The position numbers were made by a program, and so were the translations under genes. From contig NZ_OZ245785.1 in assembly GCF_965227785.1 (NCBI RefSeq), positions 1,798,001 through 1,862,000 on the forward strand: a stretch of 64,000 nt of DNA, in the 5' to 3' direction. Positions 17,229 to 26,805 of this stretch are shown in pieces; within the stretch, counting starts at the first letter, position 1, and each line of letters opens with the position of its first letter. The notes beneath the pieces are model-generated. The model saw only the letters and a list, made by a program, of their open reading frames with translations. It was not told the DNA's origin and did no database searches. This DNA is from Gracilimonas sp965227785 (GTDB lineage Bacteria; Bacteroidota; Rhodothermia; Balneolales; Balneolaceae).

Positions 17229-18146
17229 CTATTCTTCGACCTCTCTCTTATGTTTTGGCTTCTTTTTCCAGGTAAGCACCACTCCCACTAAGGTCACGAA
17301 TATAGCTACAAAGGAAAGAATAGCCGGGAGCTCTCCAAGTATAAAAAATGCAAGCACGGTCGCAAATACGGGCTCCGTAAGAATTAAGGTAGAAAGTAAG
17401 GTTGGTGAAACAAATTTGACGGCATAGTTCAACGAACCGTGACCCATCAGCTGTGGACCAATGGCTAACCCAAGCCCAACCCAAATCACAACCGGGGATA
17501 TGTGCTCTGGAATTCCTTCCACGATCAGCAAAATGGTAACACACGTTGCTGCTGCATAACCATACACAGGGAATACATATCCAAGCCAGGATCGGTTTTG
17601 TCGAATTTTTCTTCCGATCAGAAAATAAACGGCAAAGATGGCCGCTGCCCCGAAAGCCATCGCATTACCAAGCAAGGGATTGGCAAAAGTTGACTCTGTA
17701 TTATAATCTGAGACCCCCAGTAGAACGGATCCTGCAAAAGCAATAAATACCCCAATCCAAACAGTAGGGGCAAACTTCATTTTATACAATAATCGTTCGG
17801 CAACAATCAGCATAATGGGGTGAATGGTAACCAGCACCGAAGCCGAGGCCACCGAGGTGTAATAAAGTGAGCTAATCCAAAGTATAAAGTGTAGCCCTAA
17901 CGCAATTCCTGCAAAGGCCATCCATTTGGTTTCATTACCTGCCGGCTTTACATCGTATTTATCACTCTTTTTTTGATAGATGTAGAAGGGGAGCAGCATC
18001 AGAAAAGCGCCTACCGTACGTATGGCCACCAACAAAAGTGCGGAGTGTTCGGTGGCAAACTTCACTAAAATGGGGGCGAAGCCAAAGGTAGTGAGCCCAA
18101 TTACAAGGATCAGATATACTTTAGCTTTTGAATAATCCTGGCTCAA
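17229..18146 (-). CDS. EamA-family (DMT) transporter
   Basis: A 305-residue inner-membrane protein with about ten hydrophobic helices arranged as two EamA repeats (first LVIGLTTFGFAPILVKF, second LLGNAMAFGAAAIFAVYF). Family members export amino acids, nucleobases or drugs; the substrate cannot be read from sequence. The C-terminal tail is basic (KKKPKHKREVEE). It lies seven bases downstream of the DUF4293 gene and probably shares its transcript. A second, unrelated-context EamA gene is at 25.9 kb. Confidence 0.85.
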   Translation of the reverse strand: MSQDYSKAKVYLILVIGLTTFGFAPILVKFATEHSALLLVAIRTVGAFLMLLPFYIYQKKSDKYDVKPAGNETKWMAFAGIALGLHFILWISSLYYTSVASASVLVTIHPIMLIVAERLLYKMKFAPTVWIGVFIAFAGSVLLGVSDYNTESTFANPLLGNAMAFGAAAIFAVYFLIGRKIRQNRSWLGYVFPVYGYAAATCVTILLIVEGIPEHISPVVIWVGLGLAIGPQLMGHGSLNYAVKFVSPTLLSTLILTEPVFATVLAFFILGELPAILSFVAIFVTLVGVVLTWKKKPKHKREVEE

Positions 18147-18153
18147 AATACTC

Positions 18154-18561
18154 CTATCGGATTCGATCCATTGATCGTACTAATTCTTCGTCTTTTTTGA
18201 TAAAGCGCAGGGCCAAAATCTGAAACAGGAGTCCTGCAACTACAAGACCGGTTCCAAGCGCTTCATCCCACAGATAAGTCCCGATTCCTCCCAAGGAGAA
18301 TAAAACACCTACACAAAAGCCCAACCCAATTACCTGCAACAGCGCAGCTCTTTTCACCCATGCCAATTGATTCCTCCGGTTATTATAGAGAAAGATTGAA
18401 AAGACGTTTATGATTAAAGCCACTAATAACGAACTAGCTAAGCCAATACCGATCCAGAGTTGGGGGTCGTTCATGGCTTTCTCGTAAATAGGGGTAAAGT
18501 AAACCGAAAGATTAAGAATGGATGCCAGTGCCAGAAATACCGTTTGTAATCGTTGTATCAC
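18154..18561 (-). CDS. DUF4293-family membrane protein
   Basis: A 135-residue protein with four predicted membrane helices and the family's typical N-terminus (MIQRLQTVFLALASILN). Typical of Bacteroidota-like genomes; function unknown. Seven bases upstream of the EamA transporter gene and likely co-transcribed. Confidence 0.75.
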   Translation of the reverse strand: MIQRLQTVFLALASILNLSVYFTPIYEKAMNDPQLWIGIGLASSLLVALIINVFSIFLYNNRRNQLAWVKRAALLQVIGLGFCVGVLFSLGGIGTYLWDEALGTGLVVAGLLFQILALRFIKKDEELVRSMDRIR

Positions 18562-18604
18562 AGAATGTCGTTTTTAATTTTTGACGTAAGATAAAAGTTT
18601 TCGC

Positions 18605-18649
18605 AAACAAAAAAGCCCGCCTTCCTTTTTAAAAAGATGACGGGCTTTA
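18605..18649 (-). terminator. Terminator closing the RND efflux operon
   Basis: On the minus strand GCCCGTC pairs imperfectly with GGCGGGC around an A/T-rich helix and ends in TTTTTTG, 19 bases past the RND stop codon. Confidence 0.75.
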
Positions 18650-18667
18650 ACAGTTTATTTTTGAATT

Positions 18668-21600
18668 TTAACCGGGTGAAGGTTCTAAAGCAGCTTTGCC
18701 TTTAGACTCGCCATTCAACTCACTTTGATCTTTGATTATTCCGGGTTCGGTGGTACCGAACATTAAGTTGTTCAGTCCTCGGCGACCCCGTTCAATCACA
18801 CTATAAAGAACAGGTACCAAAATTAGTGTTAATGCCGTCGCAAATAAAAGACCCACTATCACCGCAATGGCCATAGGACCCCACCAAGCTGCATTTTCAC
18901 CTCCCCAGTAAATATAAGAGGAGAGATTTGTCAAAAACTCAATCGGGGTATTTACCAAAACGATAAAGTCAAAGTTAAATCCGATGGCCAATGGAACCAG
19001 ACCCAGCGTAGTGGTTATAGCCGTAAGAACTACCGGTCTGAAACGAACTTTACCGGCTTGCACCAATGCGCTCCTCAAATCCATGCTATCTCGTTCGCGC
19101 AGTATGTCCACATAATCGATGAGAACAATTGCATTGTTAACCACAATACCTGCCAATGAAATAATTCCAAGGAAAGCCATTAAGCCAAATGCCATCTGAA
19201 ACGTTACCAGCCCGTAGAATACCCCCGCCATCGACATGATGACCGAGCTCAAAATAATCAGGGGCTTAGCTATCGAATTAAACTGGGATACCAGGATAAA
19301 CGCAATAAGGAACAGAGCAATTAAGAATGCAATGCCCAAAAACTCAAAAGATTCATCCTGTTCCTGTTGCTGGCCGGTCCATTCATAACTATACCCGGCA
19401 GGCAAATCTGAAAGGTAACCTGAAAGAACGGTTTGCACTTCGGCGAGTACCGCATTTGCCTGGTAGCCTGAGCGAACATCTGCACTGACTGTAATCACCC
19501 TTTCCGACTCTTTGTGGTTAATGCCACCCAATCCATCGCTTACTTCCCAGCTGGCTACTTCTGAAAGTGGAATCTGATCACCTTCATGCATAATCGTTAA
19601 ATCGGCAAGGGTACTTAAATCGTCCCGGTAATCATCACTCAACCGTACCATAATATCATATTCCTCTTTACCGTCGCGGAATTTAGATGCTTCCACACCA
19701 TTAATGGCCTGGCGAATGGTAGAGCCAATCATGTTGGTACTTAATTCATACAGAGCTGCTTTTTCGCGATCCACCTCTACCCGTACTTCAGGACGGGGCT
19801 CCGGCAGGTTTGATTCCAACCCATCCATTTTGGCGAACACTGAATCCTCCTCCAGCATGGAAACAACAGTACCTGAAATATTCTCCAGTTGATCTATATC
19901 CGGGCCGGAAATCTCAAGGTTAACCGGTTTACCGGTCGGAGGACCATTCGGGGGTTGCTCAACCGTAACCCTGGCACCAACTATATGTTCCGACATATGA
20001 TTTCTCAGAAATTCCATAGCGGCAAAAACATCTCCTTCCCGCTCTTCATAGTCTACAAAGTTAAGGGCTACCGTTCCCTTATTGGGAGTGTTTCCTCCTC
20101 CACTTGATCCCGGGTCGGCTGTAATACTTGCCCCGGAAGTTGCCAGTACGGAATTTACATCCACTAAATTCGGAAGGTTTTTAACCCGCTCCTGAACTTC
20201 ATCTACAATGGTTTTAGTATAGTCAACATCAGAGCCAATAGGGGTTTCAACCTGCACGTAAACATCCCGGGGGGGTATGTCTTCCGGGAAGAACTCTGTA
20301 CCCGGATTAAAAGCAATTAGCAATACCACACTTGAAAAGAGTACTACTATTGAAATCCCAATAGTCGTTAAACGGTGGTTTAGTGCCCAAACAAGTGAGC
20401 CCTCGTATTTGTCTATTACCTTGTTTAGACCCTCCCGTTGCCACCATCGGCCGACCGGCTCAAGGAAATACTTGTTGCACAGCCACAGGATGACTCCCAG
20501 GACAATGAGCATCAGCCAACTTGTAAAACTGGATGCCAGTGCAATCACAAGGAAAAAGGACACTACCCCAATTAAAATTCTTTTTCCATTTTTTGTTAAT
20601 GTAGCCCGTTTTTCCTGTCCTTCTATGCGCATAAACAGTGCACAGATAACTGGGTTGATAATCAAGCCTACAAATAGTGAACTGGCCAGAGTGATGATCA
20701 GTGTTTTGGGAAGATATCCCATAAACTGCCCCACAATGCCCGGCCAGAATATCATCGGTGCAAAAGCAGCAATGGTAGTGGTGGTACCTGCAATAATAGG
20801 AACAGCCACCTCACCCGTTCCTTTTTTCGCTGCTTCAAAATTATCGAATCCCTCTTCCAGATAACGGTAAATGTTCTCCACCACCACAATTGCGTTATCT
20901 ACCAGCATTCCCAGCGAAAGTATCAGGGAGAATAATACTATCATATTCATGGTAATACCTACCGCACCAAGAATAATGAATGACAAGAACATTGACATAG
21001 GAATAGAAATCCCCACAAAAGAGGAATTTCTAACCCCAAGGAAAAACAGCAGAACACCCACCACAAGAATTAACCCGGATATAATATTATTCTCGAGGCT
21101 GCTTACCATTTTCACTACCTCGGCACTTTGGTCGTTTGTAATACTGTAGGTGGTAGTGGGGGGCAGCGTTTTAATTTCTTCGTCCAGAATGGATTTAACC
21201 CGGTTTGCCGTCTCCAGAATATTTTCACCGGTGCGTTTTTTAACCCCAAGGGTAATCACCGGAGCTTCACCCAATTCAGAGTAAGTTGCTCTCTCCTTGA
21301 ATCCGAAAACCACGTTGGCAACGTCCCGTAAATAAATAGGGCTTCGGTTCTCTCCTTTAATGATAATATCTTCTATGAGCTCGGTATCTTCATACTGACC
21401 GGGCACCCGAAGCAGGAATTTTTTGGTTCCAACTGAGATGTCTCCGCCTGGAATGGTTACGTTTTCAGAAGATATGGCCTGAATAATGTCTCCGAACGTA
21501 ACATTGTAATACTTCAACTTGGCCAGGTCTACATCTACCTGAACTTCGCGTTCCAGTCCACCGGTAAGATCAACTCCAAGTACAGATGGAATGGCTTCAA

Positions 21601-22162
21601 TTTTATCCTGAAGGTCTTCCGCTATATCCTTAAGAATTTCCTCATCGTATTGCCCGGAAAGGTTTACGTTCATGATCGGAAACTCTGCAAAATTAATTTC
21701 CTGTACAATTGGCTCTTCGGCGTCTTCAGGAAGCTCCGGTTTGGCAAGATCCACCTTTTCACGAACCTTCTGAAGGGCATCATCGATGTCCACACTTGGC
21801 TCGAATTCAAGGTTAATATTGGAATACCCTTCGGCTGAAGTGGATGTCATAGTTTTAACATCGCTGATATTACTCAGTTCATCCTCAAGCTTCCGCGTTA
21901 CCAAGCTCTCCATATCTTCCGGTGATACGCCCGGATAAGTGGTTACTACAAAAATGTTTGGGATATTAATACTTGGAAAACTCTCTTTGGGGATGGTGAT
22001 GTAGGACACAATCCCCATTACAGCTACCAACAATAACAACACCAAAACACTGATGCGATTGTTAATAGAAAAGGTGGTTAACCCAAATTCCTTTCGCTTC
22101 CCTTGTTCCGGAGCCATCGCTCCATTGGGGTTATTTCTATTATTTTGCTGATCGGTACTCAT
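18668..22162 (-). CDS. RND-family efflux permease (AcrB/HAE-like)
   Basis: A 1164-residue inner-membrane pump. Seen: N-terminal helix preceded by ~30 polar residues, periplasmic porter domain starting KESFPSINIPNI, helix-4 proton-relay motif GMLVDNAIVVVENI, and in the second half GIVVNNAIVLIDYVD. It is ~110 residues longer than usual because of an extra hydrophobic stretch in the middle (~residues 515-570) and a long loop near the C-terminus (EFLTNLSSYIYWGGENAAWW). It should export drugs or other hydrophobic compounds by proton antiport with the upstream adaptor and TolC. GGAG lies upstream of the start. Last gene of the tetR-tolC-hlyD-rnd operon. Confidence 0.9.
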   Translation of the reverse strand: MSTDQQNNRNNPNGAMAPEQGKRKEFGLTTFSINNRISVLVLLLLVAVMGIVSYITIPKESFPSINIPNIFVVTTYPGVSPEDMESLVTRKLEDELSNISDVKTMTSTSAEGYSNINLEFEPSVDIDDALQKVREKVDLAKPELPEDAEEPIVQEINFAEFPIMNVNLSGQYDEEILKDIAEDLQDKIEAIPSVLGVDLTGGLEREVQVDVDLAKLKYYNVTFGDIIQAISSENVTIPGGDISVGTKKFLLRVPGQYEDTELIEDIIIKGENRSPIYLRDVANVVFGFKERATYSELGEAPVITLGVKKRTGENILETANRVKSILDEEIKTLPPTTTYSITNDQSAEVVKMVSSLENNIISGLILVVGVLLFFLGVRNSSFVGISIPMSMFLSFIILGAVGITMNMIVLFSLILSLGMLVDNAIVVVENIYRYLEEGFDNFEAAKKGTGEVAVPIIAGTTTTIAAFAPMIFWPGIVGQFMGYLPKTLIITLASSLFVGLIINPVICALFMRIEGQEKRATLTKNGKRILIGVVSFFLVIALASSFTSWLMLIVLGVILWLCNKYFLEPVGRWWQREGLNKVIDKYEGSLVWALNHRLTTIGISIVVLFSSVVLLIAFNPGTEFFPEDIPPRDVYVQVETPIGSDVDYTKTIVDEVQERVKNLPNLVDVNSVLATSGASITADPGSSGGGNTPNKGTVALNFVDYEEREGDVFAAMEFLRNHMSEHIVGARVTVEQPPNGPPTGKPVNLEISGPDIDQLENISGTVVSMLEEDSVFAKMDGLESNLPEPRPEVRVEVDREKAALYELSTNMIGSTIRQAINGVEASKFRDGKEEYDIMVRLSDDYRDDLSTLADLTIMHEGDQIPLSEVASWEVSDGLGGINHKESERVITVSADVRSGYQANAVLAEVQTVLSGYLSDLPAGYSYEWTGQQQEQDESFEFLGIAFLIALFLIAFILVSQFNSIAKPLIILSSVIMSMAGVFYGLVTFQMAFGLMAFLGIISLAGIVVNNAIVLIDYVDILRERDSMDLRSALVQAGKVRFRPVVLTAITTTLGLVPLAIGFNFDFIVLVNTPIEFLTNLSSYIYWGGENAAWWGPMAIAVIVGLLFATALTLILVPVLYSVIERGRRGLNNLMFGTTEPGIIKDQSELNGESKGKAALEPSPG

Positions 22163-22180
22163 TTCGATCTCCGGGTTAAA

Positions 22181-23284
22181 TTAGTTTGAAGCTATTTCTG
22201 AACCTGACCCTTCCTTAAGGGTAATCCGCATGCCTTCTTCCAGAAAAGCAGAACCAATGGTTATCAACTCTTCTCCTTCTTCCAGGCCGTCTTCAATAAT
22301 AACTTTTGTTTTATAGCTGTTGCCCAAGGTCACCTTCCGCTCTTTTGCCACTGGCTGTCCATCTTCATTTTCTCCAACAAGATATACTACATACCCGTCC
22401 TCTTTTGAGTAAATGAATTCCTCACTCATAACAATAGCATTCTCCTGCTCATATGTTTTCAGCCGCACATTGGCTATCATATCCACTTTATACTCATTTG
22501 CTTTGGGAAGCTGGATTTCAATTCTGAATGTTCTGTTTTGTGAACTGATACTTTTTCCCGCAAAGGATACGGTTCCCAACAGGGTATCCCCGGCCTGATC
22601 CTGAGTATCAAACCAAACCTCCACATTATCTCCAGTTCGCACAGCGTCAGAATAGCGTGCCGGCACCCCCGCTGAAACTATATAGTCAGTAGTACCTATC
22701 AACCGAACTACCGGGGTTCCTGGAGAAACCATCTCACCCACTTCAATCATTTTAGATTCTACAGTACCTGAAAAAGGGGCTTTAATGCTGGTATTCTCAA
22801 GATCCACTTTTATGGATTCCAAGGCCGATTTGGTTTGCTCATAATTGTATTTTGCGTTCAGGTAATCAATCTCAGAGCCAATGCCATCTTCTTCATAAAT
22901 CCGTTTCAGGCGCTCGTAATTCTCTCTGGCCTGCTCCGTCATAGCTTCCAGGCGTGCCTTTTCGCTTTTCAGTTTGGCATCATTGATCTTGATGATGGTC
23001 TGACCTTCCCTAACCACATCTCCTTCTTCCACCGAATAAGAAACCACCCTGCCGCTTACTTCAGCAGAAATCATTATGTCGTTGGAGGTTTCAACGGTGC
23101 CGATAACCCTCACAAAACTGGTGAAAACAGAAGGAGTAATATTTTTGGAAACCACATTTACGGTTTTAACCAATTCCTCCGACTCGTCCGCTTCCCCGGT
23201 TTCACCACCGGAACATGCGGCAAAAAATACAGCCACAAGGGTTACTAATAACAGATTGTAATTTTTCATTTTGATAAAGTTCAT
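22181..23284 (-). CDS. RND efflux adaptor (HlyD/AcrA-type membrane fusion protein)
   Basis: A 367-residue lipoprotein (FFAACSGG, lipobox Cys at ~24) with the standard order: lipoyl half (SGRVVSYSVEEGDVVREGQTI), a short alpha-hairpin (~105-160), second lipoyl half (IKAPFSGTVESKMIEVGEMV), then beta-barrel and membrane-proximal domains. It bridges the RND pump and the TolC protein encoded on either side (18-base gaps). The ATG at 23284 and the ATG at 23269 are both possible starts. Confidence 0.9.
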   Translation of the reverse strand: MNFIKMKNYNLLLVTLVAVFFAACSGGETGEADESEELVKTVNVVSKNITPSVFTSFVRVIGTVETSNDIMISAEVSGRVVSYSVEEGDVVREGQTIIKINDAKLKSEKARLEAMTEQARENYERLKRIYEEDGIGSEIDYLNAKYNYEQTKSALESIKVDLENTSIKAPFSGTVESKMIEVGEMVSPGTPVVRLIGTTDYIVSAGVPARYSDAVRTGDNVEVWFDTQDQAGDTLLGTVSFAGKSISSQNRTFRIEIQLPKANEYKVDMIANVRLKTYEQENAIVMSEEFIYSKEDGYVVYLVGENEDGQPVAKERKVTLGNSYKTKVIIEDGLEEGEELITIGSAFLEEGMRITLKEGSGSEIASN

Positions 23285-23301
23285 GTCTTAATTGTTAAAA
23301 T

Positions 23302-24771
23302 TCACTTGATTTCGTTCGCTGTATCTACAAAAGGCACCTGCCCGGTTGCCAGGTCATATTGTGCTTTGGCACTCAGGTATTCAAACACCATCAGTGCATA
23401 GTTTACTTCCGCTTGACGAACCTGCACCTCTGCATCGGTAACTTCTATTTGTGAACCAATGCCATTTTCGAGCCTTGCCAGTGCGCGCTGATATCCTTCT
23501 TCCGCTTGCTCGAGTGCTTGTTTACGGGCTTCCGCTGTCTCAAAACTTTTGTTCAGTTCTTCAGCTGCTGAGGCAACCTCGTTCTCTGCTGACAACTCCG
23601 CTGCGCGAATCTGCTCTTCGATATCCTTGCGTGAAATTTGAGCACGTTGTACATCTGACATTCTTTTAAAGCCTTCAAATATGGGCAGGCTTACATTAAT
23701 CCCAAGTGTTTGAAATCTTGTATTGTTTTCGAAAAAGGTAGGACTGCCCGGCTCTGCTGCACTCCATTGCAGGTTATAGGATGCTGTGATAGTCGGGAGA
23801 AAACGGCTCTTCACAGCCTGAATTTCTTTTTCATTCAGGCTTAGTCGGGCATCAAGAATGCGAAGGTCGCCCCGCTCATTCATAAATGAGCTCATGGCTC
23901 CTTCTTCCCTCTGATATATAAAGGGATTCATCTGATCTACTCTCTTGATCTGAGCATTCTCCTCAGTACCCGCATCTTCCGATACGATATCAAATTCGTT
24001 TAAATTTCCTTTCACTTCAAAATTAACTTGTAGAGGCAACCCCAGTGCCACCTTCAGGCCCCGATAAGCTTCATCGACGGCATACTGAGCTTCTATTAAC
24101 TGAGGGCGTTGATTACTCAGCTGTACTTCCAGTTGTAGCACGGCATACTCGTCAACCAATCCGGCCTGCTGCCGGGCACGATTTTCTTTCAGGTTCTGCT
24201 CAATTCGCGTTATCTGAGCTTCCTGTAATCGCAACTGCTCTTTAGCCACCAACACTTGGTAGTATGCCACCCGCGCCTGTGTTATAATCTGCTGGGTAGT
24301 AGCCCGGAGATTCTCCTGCTGAACGGTTTTAAAGATTTCAGAAGTAGAAAGTCCTACAAAAACCTCACCCCTGAAAATATTCTGGGTAACGGTAAACCCG
24401 CCCTGCCAGTTATTATCAGTACCGAATGCTACAGGAACAAGTTCATCGGGGTCGGCATTTTGATCAAATATGATGGCCGGAATAAAGTTTACCGGCACTT
24501 CAAAATTCCGGGTATAGCCCATATTTGAAGAAATGTTCGGGTACACTTCGCTATACGCAATATCAACGAGTTCGTCCGCATCTTTTACGGAAAGCAGTGC
24601 CCGGTTGATCTGCGGATTATTGGCAACAACCACTTTGATGGCATCTTCCAGGGTTAGTTCGGCATCAGCAAATAGTGAGTCGCCTTTTACCTGTCCAATT
24701 GCCGTTGATTGTAAGAGCAAAAGCAATCCTGTAACAAGGAAAGTAAGTCTCATAGGTGAGTGAGTTGTCAT
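23302..24771 (-). CDS. TolC-family outer-membrane efflux protein
   Basis: A 489-residue outer-membrane channel with signal peptide (ending AIGQ) and two repeated helical OEP halves (first LTLEDAIKVVVANNPQINRA, second NEKEIQAVKSRFLPTITASYN), ending with a helix typical of TolC. The ATG at 24771 is chosen over the in-frame TTG at 24801; an ATG at 24753 is also possible. Its promoter region probably includes the palindrome at 24847-24863 inside the end of tetR. It feeds the adaptor and RND pump encoded next. Confidence 0.88.
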   Translation of the reverse strand: MTTHSPMRLTFLVTGLLLLLQSTAIGQVKGDSLFADAELTLEDAIKVVVANNPQINRALLSVKDADELVDIAYSEVYPNISSNMGYTRNFEVPVNFIPAIIFDQNADPDELVPVAFGTDNNWQGGFTVTQNIFRGEVFVGLSTSEIFKTVQQENLRATTQQIITQARVAYYQVLVAKEQLRLQEAQITRIEQNLKENRARQQAGLVDEYAVLQLEVQLSNQRPQLIEAQYAVDEAYRGLKVALGLPLQVNFEVKGNLNEFDIVSEDAGTEENAQIKRVDQMNPFIYQREEGAMSSFMNERGDLRILDARLSLNEKEIQAVKSRFLPTITASYNLQWSAAEPGSPTFFENNTRFQTLGINVSLPIFEGFKRMSDVQRAQISRKDIEEQIRAAELSAENEVASAAEELNKSFETAEARKQALEQAEEGYQRALARLENGIGSQIEVTDAEVQVRQAEVNYALMVFEYLSAKAQYDLATGQVPFVDTANEIK

Positions 24772-24824
24772 TAGTTTAAGTGGTTCTGAAAATTGGTTCA
24801 AAAAAAGCGGTGGCTTCTACGGTT

Positions 24825-25529
24825 CTATTTAGATTCTGTTTCAAAAATTGACTTCGAGTCAATATCTTTTTTACTCTCATCCGTGGCAATTCCACAACCG
24901 ATGAGTTTCATGTAGCCTTCAAACAAAGAATTCATCTCTACTTTGTTCTTTTCTAAAAGATGAAAATGCGGGGTATTCTGGTGCAAGTAAGCGAGATTAA
25001 CCATTCCGTGAGAGGTACTCCAAAGAAGAATGGCCAGCTCTTTTGCATCATACGAATTATTGATGGAGCCGTCTTGCATACCAACCTGAATAGCACGAAC
25101 CATGCTTGTAAAAGAAGTATCCATGTTGGATTGACACATTTCTATATATTCACTCTCGCCAAGCTGATCGGTATCTTTCAGGTTGTCAAAAAAGCGCATG
25201 GACCGGAAAAATTCCGGATGAGAGCGTACAAAGTTCAGGAAGGTCGCCCCGATGGTATATACCATTTCAATTCCGGGGAGGTCACGAGTTAATACATCCG
25301 AAATCTGCTTGGCAAGCATATTGGTGGCCTTATTACAAATGCCCAGCACCAGATCGGTCTTATTCTTGAAATAATGGTATAGTGAGCCTTTGCTAACCTC
25401 TGCCCGCTCAGCCACTTCATCCATATTAAGCTGATCAAGTCCCTTCTCGAGAATCAATTCCTCGGCCGCCTCAAGAATCAGCAGCTTCTTTTGTTCTTTC
25501 TCGCGCTCTTTGCGCTCGGATGTTCCCAT
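24825..25529 (-). CDS. TetR-family repressor of the efflux operon
   Basis: A 234-residue regulator with an N-terminal TetR helix-turn-helix (ILEAAEELILEKGLDQLNMDEVAERAEVSKGSLYHYFKNKTDL pattern, residues ~19-60, shown here in outline) and a helical ligand-binding C-domain. It precedes tolC by 53 bases on the same strand. Nearly identical palindromes lie just upstream of its start (25532-25548) and in its last codons before tolC (24847-24863), which predicts autorepression and repression of the pump genes. The inducer is unknown. Confidence 0.9.
   Translation of the reverse strand: MGTSERKEREKEQKKLLILEAAEELILEKGLDQLNMDEVAERAEVSKGSLYHYFKNKTDLVLGICNKATNMLAKQISDVLTRDLPGIEMVYTIGATFLNFVRSHPEFFRSMRFFDNLKDTDQLGESEYIEMCQSNMDTSFTSMVRAIQVGMQDGSINNSYDAKELAILLWSTSHGMVNLAYLHQNTPHFHLLEKNKVEMNSLFEGYMKLIGCGIATDESKKDIDSKSIFETESK
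24847..24863. promoter_or_regulatory. Predicted TetR operator before tolC
   Basis: ATTGACTTCGAGTCAAT is a perfect palindrome with 7-base arms around TCG. It lies within the last codons of tetR, about 75 bases before the tolC start, and shares its TGACTT-AGTCA core with the site upstream of tetR. Confidence 0.6.
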
Positions 25530-25531
25530 AT

Positions 25532-25548
25532 ATTGACTTTAAGTCATT
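25532..25548. promoter_or_regulatory. Predicted TetR operator before tetR
   Basis: ATTGACTTTAAGTCATT lies two bases upstream of the tetR start codon. Its core TGACT-TTA-AGTCA matches the second site at 24847-24863. Bound repressor here would block the start of its own gene. Confidence 0.6.
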
Positions 25549-25676
25549 TTTTGAATTAAGGTCATAAAACTACTGACATTCTCAAATAAATCCTAACATT
25601 TTCGGTTAAAAAATTATGAATATGAATTCGTTATACGTGCTCTCAATTGCTTTGCCTAAGCTTCGACCTCTTTTGT

Positions 25677-25697
25677 TTTCTCCTTCATAAGGAGAAA
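25677..25697. repeat. Perfect inverted repeat in the tetR-EamA intergenic region
   Basis: TTTCTCCTT-CAT-AAGGAGAAA has perfect 9-base arms and a 3-base loop. The ~340-base gap between the tetR and EamA starts holds no gene; besides this hairpin and the tetR operator I see only AT-rich sequence and a degenerate echo (CTTCTTATGTAGGAG) 70 bases on. It lacks a T run on either side, so it is not an evident terminator. Confidence 0.5.
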
Positions 25698-25893
25698 GAC
25701 GCGTTAATAAACACTTCAAGTATGAACAGATATCAAAATGATTTAATGACCTGTCAAGCCTCTTCTTATGTAGGAGACGAAATTCAGGATTCTGAGCTAA
25801 CAATTACTTAAAGCCTTACCCTTGAAACCCAACATTTGGTTCGGTTTAAAAGTCAAATCCCCTTACCTTTTGCCTCACCAAAAAAATCAGTCC

Positions 25894-26805
25894 TTGAAGC
25901 GACCGTATTTAATTGACCTCAGCCTCATCCTCGTAGCCATTATCTGGGCATTGAACTTCAGCATCGTTAAAGTTTCTTTGCGCGAGATGGATCCTTATAG
26001 CTTCAATGCGCTTCGGTTTATCTTCGCCACAGCCTTGTTATGGTATGTGGCTCGCAAAAGAGGGCATACTCTTAAAGTAGAGAAAGAGCATTTCTGGAAA
26101 TTGGTGGGGATCGGGATAGTCGGCAATCTTTTTTACCAACTATTCTTCATCATTGGGGTTAATTACACCTATGCGGCAAACGCTGCCGTAATGCTCGGCA
26201 CCATCCCTATTTGGGTGGCCCTGCTTTCTCAATTCTTCACAGATGAGAAACTTACACTGCTCAAAGGCTTTGGCGTCTTATTTGCATTTGCTGGCGTAAC
26301 GCTAATCATTATGGGCGGGCAAGACACCCTTTCTTTTGAATCTGAGACCTTCCTCGGCAATATCATTACCCTTGTAGCCGCTGTGTGCTGGGCTGCCTAC
26401 ACTATCCTTTCCCGAAAATACCTGGCCATTTACAGCCCTATACAATACTCGGCATTTATGTCGGTTGTAGGGTTGATTGCTTTATTGATTGTAGGCCTTC
26501 CTTTCCTGGTCAAACTGGACTGGAGCCAAATATCCTATATCGGCTATGGAGGAATTTTCTATAGCGGAGCGCTATCCATAGGTCTGGCTTACATTATCTG
26601 GAATAACGGTGTAAAAATGATTGGAGCTGTACGAACAGCCGCCTATCAAAATCTGGTACCGGTTTTAGGGTTGGTATTCGGACTTGTTTTATTAGGTGAA
26701 GAACTCTCTGTTCTTCAATATATTGGAGCCGGCTTAGTTATCACAGGGATAGTGTTAGCAAGATTAACTGTAACTTCCTTTAAGAAATCTGAAAAAATAA
26801 AGTGA
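25894..26805 (+). CDS. EamA-family (DMT) transporter
   Basis: A ~303-residue membrane protein with ten hydrophobic helices in two EamA repeats (LILVAIIWALNFSIVKVSL; LGNIITLVAAVCWAAYTI). No ATG precedes the first helix. The TTG at 25894 (MKRPYLIDLS) gives the usual short N-terminus, while the frame stays open to a TTG at 25822. It should export a small metabolite; substrate unknown. Its stop overlaps the GTG start of the SLBB exopolysaccharide export gene by four bases (GTGA), so translation of the two is coupled. Confidence 0.8.
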   Translation: MKRPYLIDLSLILVAIIWALNFSIVKVSLREMDPYSFNALRFIFATALLWYVARKRGHTLKVEKEHFWKLVGIGIVGNLFYQLFFIIGVNYTYAANAAVMLGTIPIWVALLSQFFTDEKLTLLKGFGVLFAFAGVTLIIMGGQDTLSFESETFLGNIITLVAAVCWAAYTILSRKYLAIYSPIQYSAFMSVVGLIALLIVGLPFLVKLDWSQISYIGYGGIFYSGALSIGLAYIIWNNGVKMIGAVRTAAYQNLVPVLGLVFGLVLLGEELSVLQYIGAGLVITGIVLARLTVTSFKKSEKIK

